Shown piece by piece: positions 9,857 through 20,099 of a stretch of 64,000 bases of DNA. The translations under genes were made by a program, and so were the position numbers. The notes under the pieces were generated by a model. That model searched no databases. It was given only the letters and a program-made list of their open reading frames with translations, and had not been told where the DNA came from. The DNA is taken from contig CM046451.1 in NCBI GenBank assembly GCA_025506515.1, positions 66,624,819 through 66,688,818 on the forward strand, read 5' to 3'. Position 1 is the stretch's first letter. Each line of letters starts with the position of its first letter. This DNA is from Flaveria trinervia. Taxonomy: Eukaryota > Streptophyta > Magnoliopsida > Asterales > Asteraceae.

Positions 9857-12800
9857 ATGGCGACCATGAAACTCAAACCCCGACACAACTGTGTTGCCTA
9901 CCTTACAAAATCGGACTTCTGGAACAAGTTTGACACTGCCATCGATCTTATGGTGGATTCCCCATACCGAACAGCCTTTCTTCTGAATCCTACCATATAT
10001 CCTGACTCCTTATTCCAGTTCTGGACCAACGTTTCTGTAATCACTGGTGAGAATGATAACCAAATCACTCTATAGTCATTGGTAAACCAGAAACAGGTGC
10101 TCATCACTACAGACATCATTCGCAATACCCTAAATTTGCATGATGGCACCTATCCTAAAGAATACCCGAAAGGCACCACTGATATGTCTTTCCTTAATAA
10201 TGGGTATGAAGGTGACATAAGTGCTACAACCATACTGAAGAAGCACTTCCATCATGCAGAACGACTTATTTTTCACATGGTGAATGTTTGCCTAGCTTCG
10301 AAGACATCTTCTTGGGATCAGATGTCTTCCCGATGGCAACAGGTATTGTATTCTGTCCTTGAGCAACAAAATCTAATTTTTTCTGAGATAGTTTTTATGG
10401 AACTAAAGGATCTGGCTCAGAAACCTGTGGCAAATAGATGGCTACTTTATCCCAGGTTTCTGATGGCCATTATTTTAAATCAGCTAAAATTTGATGGACT
10501 TGTTGGTCTTGGAGTCCCTGCTCCAGCTGTTTTAGCTGAGGTATACTCCCAACATAACACAGACCCTACTCTCAAAGGGGCTGCCCAGATGCTAAAACCC
10601 AAGCAGAGGGAACCCACAGGCTCCACTTCCAGATCCCAAGTCCCCACCAAACCCAAAACACAAAAACCCAAAAAGGCTACTCAAGGAGATGAGTCCCCTG
10701 AGGACGCCCCAATACAGGAAGAACATACTGGTTCTAATCCTCCAGTTATGTAAAACACTCATCCTGCTAAAGCCGCACAGGTATCCTCTCAACAGGATCC
10801 TGTTGCAACCACATTTGGGGAAACCACATTGCTGGAACCTATCTCAATTGAGAGGGTTATCATTGAAGAGCACTTCTCACCGTGGGTGCAATCTGCTTCT
10901 ACCCAATCCCCACATGCAACCGCCCCTTAAAGTCCTACTCTGATAGTTGCAAAAGTGCTGAGTCAGTTGCACTCCTCACCCCCTCCCCAGAAACCAATTA
11001 CAACTGGGAATACCTCAACCATTGAGGGGGAGGACCAAAGTGCCTCTGATAACCCACAGCACAGGGGTTACAATGTTCAATCTCCAAGTGTAGAAAAGGA
11101 GATCAGTACTTCTGGTAAGGCTTCCACATCTCCTGCTTCAGCATATGATCAAGATGCAGTTGGTACCATCCATAAGACCTTACCAGAGGCAACTGCCAAT
11201 GAAGGACATAGTACTGAGGCAGGAAATCCCCAGTACCAAGAACAAGGGGCACATGCTACTACTGATATACACTCAGAGCATGTACATCCTGATTCAATCA
11301 AGAGGTCAGGTGATTCAGCACCGACTGATGATGACCTGGGCTTTTTCTATGATGTTCTAGCCCATAATACCATCCTAGAGAATAAGGTGAGCAGACTCAA
11401 AGAGCTGTTGGCAAAAATGTCTCAGGATCAAAGACCATCTACCCCATAACCCCATAATGGCACCTTCAATTGACGGTTCACCAAACACTGAGCCTACACA
11501 CATAACTGAGCCACCAGCCTCTTAGGGACAGAACCCCTCTGAGCAGATGGTTGCTATCTTTCAAAACTCCTTACCTCTCATCACTCCCATCATCACTGAC
11601 ATAGTGCATAAAGCCATTGATGAGATGATTCCCTCACATCTACAAACCCTCATTGATGATGCTCTTCATAAATCTCTTTCTGCCTTCAAAACCCCTGATT
11701 CCAATGCAACCAAAAAGGGGGAGACTGCAAAGTCTAAGGTAGTGAAAGACAAGAAAAGAAAGAGAGTTGATGCTGAGAAAGAGCCTAAAAAAGAGAAAGA
11801 GCTTGAGAAAGAGAAGGAGGTTGAGAAAGAACTGATCTCAGAACAGTTGGTCACCTATAAAAGAAAGAAAAGTGTTGAGTTAAGAGCTGATGAAGAAAAA
11901 TAATTAGAAGACCTTGTTAAAGATGCCGATGAAGCTCATAGCAGATCAATGGATAAAATTATAGGTCAGCTATTTAGACATGGTTATGACACAGCCACAT
12001 TAGACTCTGAGATCAGAAGGCTGGAAATAGAAGAGATAAAATCAAGATTGGCGGGTTATAGTGTGTTGGAAAGGGAAAGATTGGAAATCATGATCAGGTT
12101 CATAGCTAAGTATCTTGGAAGATCATTGATTGAAATCAAGTCATGGTCCAGGGACAACATCTTGGCAATAACCACCAAGATCTGTTCGTGTGAAGTATAT
12201 ACCAAAGGGCTGGTCATTGAAGCCTTAAATGAAGCTGGTGCTGGGAGTAGGACTGAACTGGTCAAACAATCCAAAGCCTCACTTACATCCAAAATGCTAG
12301 AACAGCCTGTCAAAATTCCCACACCAAAACCACCACAACCACAACCCACTAAACCAATTCCCTTACCCACAAAACCAATAGCCGATGATGTACCCAGGAA
12401 GAGGAAGAGAAGGGTACTGAGGCTAGAAGAGGAAGAAGAAGATAATGATGAAGATGAAGATAGGCTGCCAATCTCAGCTGTTATACAGTTGCCTAAGGCC
12501 ATAAGTGACCCTCCAACAATTACTCCTGAATCTCAAAGGCAAATGTGAAAGTGAAGTTAGAAGAAGAAGAGCTTCACAAACAACATGATGAGGAATTGTT
12601 GAGAAGAGTCGACAAAGCATACGATGCCACATCTTCAATCATCAATATGAAGAAACATGCTCAGAGATTATACACTCTCAGACATACCTTTCAATATCAA
12701 AAAGAGAGAGTGAGGATTTGGCCTGATCCCAGGGTGTCTCATAGGATTCAAAAGAAAAATATTCCACAGACATACATTGGCCAAGTAAAGAAGATTGTAG

Positions 12801-13180
12801 ATGAAGTGATCTCACTGGCCTTTGTAGTATCACCTTGGGAGATCCTAGATGACTTCAAGAAAGCCTATAAAGCTAAACTGACACCACAAAAGATGCTGGA
12901 GAATAAAGTGGTGAAAAGGGGGTTAGTGTATAGGAGGCTTGAGGAACTTAGAAAGAATGAGCTCCAGTTGTTCTTAGAGGGTATTCACCCAGATGAATTC
13001 GCATATTGAATCATAACAACTGTGGAGCTAAAAAATGGGAAGCAGGTCAAATACCTCTCTGAGTACTATGGGCCAGAATCACTCTTTGAAGGAGAAGCAG
13101 AAGAGCTTACCATGGAGGAACAAGTAACCTTCCTTTAGGCCTATACAAGGGAGTCTTACAGACTCATATTTGGGAAGTAG
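9857..13180 (+). pseudogene. Extra 3' ORF (aORF) of element E, about 1,100 codons, broken
   Basis: Starts at MATMKLKPRHNCVAYL. The N-terminal domain has FQFWTNVSV (stop at 10073-10075, probably from CAG), ITTDIIRNTLNL, NNGYEGD and LLYPRFL. A low-complexity Pro/Ser/Thr/Gln region follows, then DDLGFFYDVL with a coiled-coil segment (near 11330-11440). Next come a Lys/Glu-rich block (11740-11860), a basic cluster PRKRKRR followed by acidic EEEEEDNDEDED (near 12390-12460), and a C-terminal helical domain ending LFEGEAEEL before TAG 13178-13180. Several stops and shifts break it. No clear signal peptide or membrane helix is visible, so an envelope role is unsupported. Homologous to the aORFs of A and B; function unknown. 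Confidence 0.75.
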
Positions 13181-13399
13181 ATCTCATGGATGGGGTAACA
13201 GCTCTATCTTCAGTTCCCCAAGACAGAGTTCCCATCCATCCTTTGCCAAACAGATCATTGAGACTTCTTCCCAGGCCTGTGCTTACAAGGGTCACTTCTG
13301 AGCTGATCTAGAAGACAAAAAAACCAATCTCTCTGCCATAATAAGTGGGACATCTTCAATAAGCTTAAAGGTTTTGGCTGCATTGGTTCAGGGGGAGTT
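13181..13399 (+). other. 3' untranslated end and polypurine tract of element E
   Basis: No gene seen. GGGGGAG at 13391-13397, two bases before the 3' LTR, is the polypurine tract that primes plus-strand DNA synthesis. Confidence 0.8.
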
Positions 13400-14152
13400 T
13401 GTTGGACCAAAAGAACCAATGAGCCAGATCAGAAAAACCTTTAAGTCCCACAAGACATCACAACAACTGCTAAAGACTTGATCAGCTGTTTGACAAAGTC
13501 TGAAGATCAATAGCTAAAGACCAAAGTCTGAAGATCAACAGCTGAAGACTAAAGTACAGAAGATCAACAGCTGAAGTACAACGACTGAAGACATCAACTC
13601 AAGACATCAGCTGATGACAACAACTAAAGTTCAAGAAGTCCAAGTACTGAAGCCTTCAGAGTTTGTCACAACAGCTGAAGAAGCATTCTTTAGTTATTGT
13701 GATGGTTTCCTTTCAGTAGTTTTATTTTCTATTTCAGTACTTGTAAAACGATTGAAGAGCATGTTCTTCAGTCGTTGTTGTTTCAGTAGTTTCTTTTCAG
13801 TAGTTGTAGTGATAATTAACACTTAGTATTTTTGTAAGAAGATGTCAGCTATTTGACATCTTCAGTAGTTATGTTAACTTTCAGTAGTTAAATAACAGTT
13901 AGATGTCACTATCAACTGACATCAGCTGACGTCAGCTTCCCTTATAAAAGGAAAGATGGCCTAATTGTAACGTTGCGCGAAAGCCAGCCGAAGCATATAT
14001 TGACTGATTCCTTTTGGCAGAAATTCTCTCTCTATAACAAACATTGTTTCATTGATAAATTTCGTGTGTTCTTGTTTAAATTTGTTAATTCGTGAGCTCA
14101 TTCCGCTGCAAATCTAATCTAATTGATCAAACTAGATGCTAAGATCCTAACA
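13400..14152 (+). repeat. 3' LTR of element E
   Basis: Matches 2137-2892 at about 96% by eye. Keeps the AGCTGACGTCAGCT palindrome (13924-13937) and TATAAAAG (13943-13950). The AAGAA target copy follows at 14153-14157. Confidence 0.95.
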
Positions 14153-14157
14153 AAGAA

Positions 14158-16384
14158 GGTCTACTGTGTTTTTGCGCTTGTCTCACTATGTAGTCTCTTA
14201 GATTTGAAAAGTATTAAATGACCCTTTGAAATTCCTTTAAATAGTCAAATGATGGCTTTTACAAAATTTTACAAGTTTCAGAGCAAATGCGGACACATTT
14301 TTAAATCACCCAACCAAATGCGGAAGGGTAAATTTTAAGACTTTGGGGTCATCCGCATTTGTTTACTATTGTAAATACGGAAGTGAAAATTCAATAACTT
14401 TGCAATCCGCATTTTTTTGAAGAAACAAATGTGGAAGAGTTAACATGTGATTTTAGGCATCCGCATTTACATACTGCAGCAAATGCGGAAGTTTTGTTAC
14501 TTCATTTTTCTTCTATCCGCATTTGTGCAATCTAAGTTCATCAGCATTTGTTCGCTGTAACAAATGTGGTTGACAAAACTTGTTCAGCATTGCTCACTGT
14601 AGCAAATGCGGTTGAACAAAATTTGTCAGCATTTGCTCACTGTAGCAAATGCGATAGAATAATATCCACATTTACTTGATCATCATTCTTTGACAGGAGA
14701 TTAATCACTTAATTATTTCTACTTGAAAATACATGAACATTTAAGATACACATCCACAAATGCGGATGAATAAAACAAATGCAGAAGTGTAAATTTCATC
14801 GGTATTGACAAATGGGGTTGGACACATAAAAATTTATCCGCATTGAAAAATGCGGTTGAATACTTGAAAATTATTTTATCCGCATTGACAAATGCGGTAG
14901 AACAATTTTTTGTTCCGCATAGGTTTTAACACATCAAAGTTTCGTGTATACTTGTAACACACTAATGCACTAGAGTACAATCATTGTCCGCATTAGTTTC
15001 ATTTGGAAATAAAAAGCTACCCGCATTCGTTATAAGCATGGGTTACCTACAGCCGCATTAACCAATGCACTTACCTGCATTAACTTTTGAACTTAATCAT
15101 AAGTTAATGTGACTATTTTGATTTTTCATGTTATGAAGAGATGTCATTGATTGATTTTTCTTATGAAGTTGTTGGCTGTTGAAGTTGTCAATTCTTGCTT
15201 GAATTGACTTATACATCAGAAGTGATACAAGTTTCCCATTGTTTGACTGATCTTGGACTTTTCATGGTTCCAAGAATCAGCATAGGCTGAGATACCATCG
15301 TATAACTTCTACTACAACACATGCGTTTTCTTTTTCTTTTGTTTTTAATGTTTTTAAGAAAGTAATTTAAGTTAGTAAAAATATGTAAAGATTTAATCAA
15401 AAATTTTAAATTACTCCCCCTAAAGTTTATATCCACATCTGGATAGAAACTTTAAAGATTTAAAAACTTTTTGACCATTCTATACATTGATTATTGATAA
15501 TGAAGAGAAGTATATCTTTTGTTGGGATCATATCAATCTTGCATTGCACATGTGCATCCTTTATGATAAAATGGACATGTTTATGAACTTGATGATAGAA
15601 GTTATGTTTGTCCTCTAAACTCATACCTGGTTGATATTTTGATGCAAATGATATTTATCATATTTTTTGTTGATTTAATTATTCAATATGTACCTCACAC
15701 ACACAAGCATGGAATGATCAACCATCTTTATACAATGCATGGTAGAACTTTTTCACAACTTTCCTTACCAGGTTACTTAAATTATGAGAACTCATTTTCA
15801 CTGATCCTCATTGGGTTTCCTTTACTTTGATCCTTTTCATGATGATCCATATTGGGATTCTTTTCACTTCACTTTCGAAGGTTATCCATGATAGGATTCT
15901 TTTGTTTGTTCACTTGGAATGTATTGTTTTGTAGATTCATCCAATTTGGATGTGTTCCTCATTGGGAATCTTTTGGATCATTATATCTACACTATGTGCT
16001 TGTTTTTTCAGGTCTTTGCTCAGCAAAACAAAGATGAAACTTGATGTGGGTGAAAGAGATTCATAAAGTATCATTACCCGGTGTGTTTAGGTTACTACAC
16101 ACACATGCATTCAGATAAGCCAATACATACCTGAACTTTGTGATGAGTGTTTCACAATTGAATAAGATTTTTAATTCATCACTCATGTATCTTCTCTTCC
16201 AATTTGAGCCTACCAACATATCTAGTAAGTCATGACAGTCTTTGTAATTTTGAAATTGTGCACAGTGAATGATATTAAGACTATAATTATATCATTTCCC
16301 TTTGATATTATATTCTTCATAAAATGGACTTATTTTTGTGTTTTTCTAGTATTTTGACTTGTTTTGATGTTTTCAATTATTTTT
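14158..16384 (-). other. Spacer of element A between pol end and aORF, with CCGCATT/AATGCGG array
   Basis: No gene seen. From about 14290 to 15060 there are about 15 copies of CCGCATT or AATGCGG, often paired as stem-loops such as CCGCATTTG...CAAATGCGG. The same motif fills the LTR of A (23690-24005) and the LTR of its relative F. The part 15100-16380 is AT-rich with no recognised function apart from an internal purine tract at 15414-15424. Confidence 0.7.
15414..15424 (-). other. Internal polypurine-tract-like site in the spacer of A
   Basis: Reads TTTAGGGGGAG on the minus strand, the form of a retrotransposon polypurine tract. No LTR start (TG...) follows it, so it is not the end of the element; it could act as a central tract or be chance. 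Confidence 0.4.
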
Positions 16385-17870
16385 AATCAAGGTTAATCAT
16401 GCCAATTGACTGAACCAGGAATTCAAACCTACTAGGTTCAAATGTCTTAGTAGACAAATCAGCTAATTGATTTGCAGTGGGTACTTGAATCAATTTAATT
16501 AACCCTTTTTTAGCACAATCTCTCAAAAAGTTATATCTAATTTCAATGTGTTTTGTTTTTGAGTGCTGAACTGATTATTGGTTATGAAAACAGCTGCTGT
16601 GTTGTCGATGTAAATTGGTGTGTGCAAGAAGTTATAACCATAATCAAGCATCTGTTTTGAATCTAGAGTACTTGAGAGCAACAGGCGGATGCTGCAATAT
16701 ACTCAGCTTCTGCTATTTATACAGATACGTTTGTCTGCTTCTTGCATTGCCAGGAGACCAGTCTAGGACCAAGAAATTGACAACCACCAGAGGTGGGTTT
16801 TCTGTTAAAGTTGCATCCTCCATAATCACTGTCTGTAAAGGCATAGAGATGGAAGTCTCCTTCCTCTGGATACCATAATCCAAGAGCTGGTTGCCCTTTA
16901 GATATCTGAATATCCTCTTCACTGCATTCACATGTGATTCTTTCGGATCAGCTTGATATCCGGCACACACACAAACACCAAACATAATGTCAGGCCTACT
17001 GGTTGTTAGATACATAAGTGAACCGATCATAGATCATATTAGTGAGTTTGGTTCACTGATTTGCCTTTAGGATTAGGTCTAATCTTTACTTTAGTATCAA
17101 CAGGAGTTATGATAGATGACAATCAGCAAAGTGGAATTTCTTCAACATAGTTTCCATGAATTTTGATTGATTAATGAAGATTCCATCTGCTGTCTGTTGG
17201 ACTTTCACCCCTAGAAAGAATGTGAGTTCCGCCATTGCACTCATTTGGAATTTTGAATGTATAAGGTCTTCAAATTATTTGCAGAGTTGCTTGTTTGTAG
17301 AGCCAAAAATAATGTCATCCACATAAATCTAGACTAACAACATGTCTTTTCCTTTTCCTCTTCTGAAGAGAGTCTGATCGATCTTTCCTCTTTCGTATTC
17401 ATGTTCAAGAAGAAAAGATGATAGAGTCTCATACCAGTTCGTTGGAGCTTAGTGAAGACCATACAAAGCTTTGTCAAGCTTGTAAACTCTGTGAGGGAAA
17501 TTTAGATCTTCAAATCCCAGTGGTTGACTCACATAGACCTCTTCAGCAATCCTTCCATACTAGAAGGTACACTTCACATCCATTTGATAAATAGTGAATT
17601 TCATGGATGCAGAATATGCTAGAAAGATTCTGATTGCTTCTAATCTGACAAAAGGAGCAAACACTTCATCTTAGTCGATTCCATCTTCTTGAGTGTATCC
17701 CTGTGCAACTAATCTTGATTTGTTTCTGTTGGCGATTCCTATATCATCAGTCTTGTTTCTATATAGCCATCTGGTATCAATAGGATACTATCCTTCGGGA
17801 AGATCTACTAGTTGCCATACCTCTTGCTTTTTGAATTAGAGCAATTCTTCGTGCATTGCTTCAATCCAGT
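16385..17870 (-). pseudogene. RNase H and reverse transcriptase of element A, badly decayed
   Basis: On the minus strand, from right to left: RT with LLV-stop-IYVDDIIFG (near 17290-17335; the stop sits at an expected Gln codon), then MIGSLMYLTTSRPDIMFGVCVCAGYQAD (16920-17030), then RNase H remnants including the region KGLIKLIQVPTANQLADL and a terminal IGMIN-like end near 16390. At least six stops or shifts. Closest visible relative in the window is element F. Confidence 0.82.
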
Positions 17871-18407
17871 TATTGTTTGAAGAGCCTCTTTGATGTTCTT
17901 GGTATTGTTTGACAGAGAAAGCATGAGAACAAACAGATGTTTGCAATATCAGACTTGCTTCTTGTCACCTTCTCATTAAGATCACCAATAATGGTTTCAA
18001 CCGATGGTTTTCGTGTATTCTGGTGGTTGGAATGGAGTCACCAGCAATAGTTACATCAAGATTGGAGACATTCAGTTCATTATGGTCAGAGACACCTTCA
18101 TCTTGTACTATTTTTGAGTTATGAAGGTTGTCAGACTCCGTTTTAGCTCCTACTTCAGCTTTAGTAGCACTGTGATTGCTTTCACTATTTGATGTTCTTT
18201 GTGTTTCAGATGGAGGAGTAGCTTGTTTTTGATTTCTTATCTCAGTTGAAAGATCATTTGAGTGTGATGGTAATAAGCTTGGACCTCCTTCAGTCGAAAC
18301 ACTCTGATTTTATGATGGTTGCCTGATGAGATCCGCTTGGAGAGGAACATATTCATTCACGTATTCAGCAGATTTAGGAGGAATCAATGGAAATTCATTT
18401 CTTCTTT

Positions 18408-19663
18408 CTACAACTGAAGAAGTGTCACCTGAATGGAGATTTCCTGCATCAGACAAGTGAATTGATCAAATGATTTTATAAAAGAGTCAATATCAAACAA
18501 CCAGTCGGGACCATTTGTAGATTTGGGAAACGAATGTTCCTTGAATTGAACATTTGTTAATTCATAAATAATGTTTAATCTAGGATTAAACACTCTGTAA
18601 GCCTTTGACAGAATAATAACCTACAAAGAATCCTTCATCAGACTTAGATGAAAACTTTCCCACATAGTCTCGAGTGGTTAATATTGAGACAGGACTACTA
18701 AATGATTTAAAAAATCCAATGAATGGTTTTCTATGAAAGAGCAGTTCATAAGGAGTCATATTGCTTTCTTTTACAATTAGAGTTCGATTTTATAGAAAGC
18801 ACGATGTGTTAACTGCCTCTGCCTAAAAGGTGATTGGTAGCTTAGCATGGGCTAGCATTGTTCTTGCTGCTTTAATCAGTGTTCTATTTCTCCTTTCAAC
18901 TACCCTATTTTGTTGAGAAGTTCTAGCTACACAAAATTGATGAGCTATGCCTTTGGTTGCATAAAAAGAACTCATGTCTTCATTTTCGAATTCAGTTCCA
19001 TTATCATTTTTGATTGTTTTGACCTTAAGATCAAGTTGATTTTCAATTTGTGTGATAAAGTTTTGAATTATTTGGGATGCCTCATTTTTATGAAGTAGGA
19101 AGAACACCCATGTGAATCGTGAAAAGTCATCAATGATCACCAAAGAATATTGTTTCTTTCCAATACTCATGAATTGGTCCAAATAGAACCATATGAAGTA
19201 GCTTCATTGGAGTATTGTTTGTGTTCACTAGCTTGGATTTATGCGAAGATTTGTGTGGTTTTCCTTTGAGGCACGTTGAACAGTGATCAACATAGTGAAA
19301 TTCTTTTTGTAGAAGACCAATGACATGGTTTCCTTTGACCAATCTGTTCATGTTTTTAAAGTTGGTGTGCCCCAAACGTCTATGCCAATGTTGTGACTCA
19401 TCAAATGATGCTTTTGACAAAAGACATGTTTCTTCTTTAGGTGATGCAGAACACAGGTTTAAAACATAAGTATTATTCTTCCTCGAGGTCTTTATAACAA
19501 CCCATTCTTCAGATATCTGAAATCCAGGTTTCAGAATGTAGCAATGAGTGTCTGTAAAGTGAGTTAAATATTTCTTGTCACAGATCTGAGACACGCTTAC
19601 CAGATTGAAGTTTAGTTGTTTAGAGTAGTTCACTCTGTCAAAGCTCAGCATCCCATTTGTCAC
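18408..19663 (-). pseudogene. Integrase with GAG-pre-integrase domain of element A
   Basis: The block 19130-19663 has RVNYSKQLNFNLVSVSQ, HWHRRLGHTNFKNMNRLV and CSTCLKGKPHKSS (HHCC zinc domain). The block 18823-19182 has SLVIIDDFSRFTWVFF, KNDNGTEFENED and QQNRVVERRNRTLIKAARTML; the catalytic Asp of the second motif and the Glu of the third are still present. A frameshift near 19150 and stops near 18790 break it. 18408-18593 encodes the C-terminal copia segment NPRLNIIYELTNVQF. Confidence 0.85.
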
Positions 19664-19830
19664 AAATCCTTCACCTATAATTCTACCACTTATGAATCTC
19701 CACCAAATGCCACCATAATTCCTTGTATGTGCTTGAAGTCATGAAAAAGGAACGATCTCTAGTCATGTGTCAGGAGTATCCACTGTCCATGTACCATAAG
19801 TTGTTGGACCTATATGGATGACCCTGCAAG
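19664..19830 (-). pseudogene. Protease segment of element A
   Basis: The minus strand near 19760-19805 reads LWYMDSGYS-stop-HMTR. Relative F has LWYVDSGCSRHMIG at the same place, so the stop is CGA to TGA. The catalytic DSG is kept. Confidence 0.78.
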
Positions 19831-20099
19831 CATAAAAGAAGTAACTAGAATATGGAACCCAAGCCATGATGGTCTTGGGTTTCCCTTCCTATCTATTATG
19901 GTGACTTCTTGATACTTTCCTCCAATTGTGATCTATTCAGAGTTGACTTGTGAGATTGCTTATGATATCTTCTGGCGTTTTCTCCACAACATAAACAGAA
20001 TAGTTAGATGACTAATGAAATCTTTGATCTCTATTCTTTTGAAGAAGTTTAAATCATTTTGATTTTCAAAGATCATTTTGGGTTTTGAAAATTCAGACT

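Larger units (their letters stand above)
2137..14152 (+). mobile_element. Element E: complete Ty1/copia retrotransposon with 3' extra ORF
   Basis: A 12,016-base element with 756- and 753-base LTRs (TGTTGG...CTAACA), flanked by a perfect 5-base target duplication AAGAA (2132-2136 and 14153-14157). Inside, left to right: PBS, gag, protease, integrase, RT, RNase H, repeat-rich spacer with a TATA box, aORF, and a purine tract. The long LTRs, large gag and 3' ORF recall SIRE/Maximus-type copia, but the lineage is inferred. The two LTRs differ at roughly 30 positions, about 96% identity by eye and largely transitions, so insertion is moderately recent. Reading frames already carry many stops. Confidence 0.95.

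Noticed and set aside
11546..11903. Independent Lys/Glu-rich gene
   Set aside because: It is the middle of the E aORF, separated from its neighbours by stops and a frameshift.
9857..13180. Envelope gene of a retrovirus-like element
   Set aside because: Position fits, but no signal peptide, cleavage site or membrane helix is visible and the sequence is Lys/Glu-rich with basic clusters.
14290..15060. CRISPR-like array of CCGCATT/AATGCGG repeats
   Set aside because: Units are degenerate, alternate in orientation, have irregular spacing, and the DNA is clearly plant retrotransposon; they are LTR-type motif repeats.
14158..15420. 3' LTR of element A ending at the purine tract 15414-15424
   Set aside because: The sequence after the tract lacks the LTR start (TGTCGGACC) and does not match 23359-24094; only the short motif is shared.
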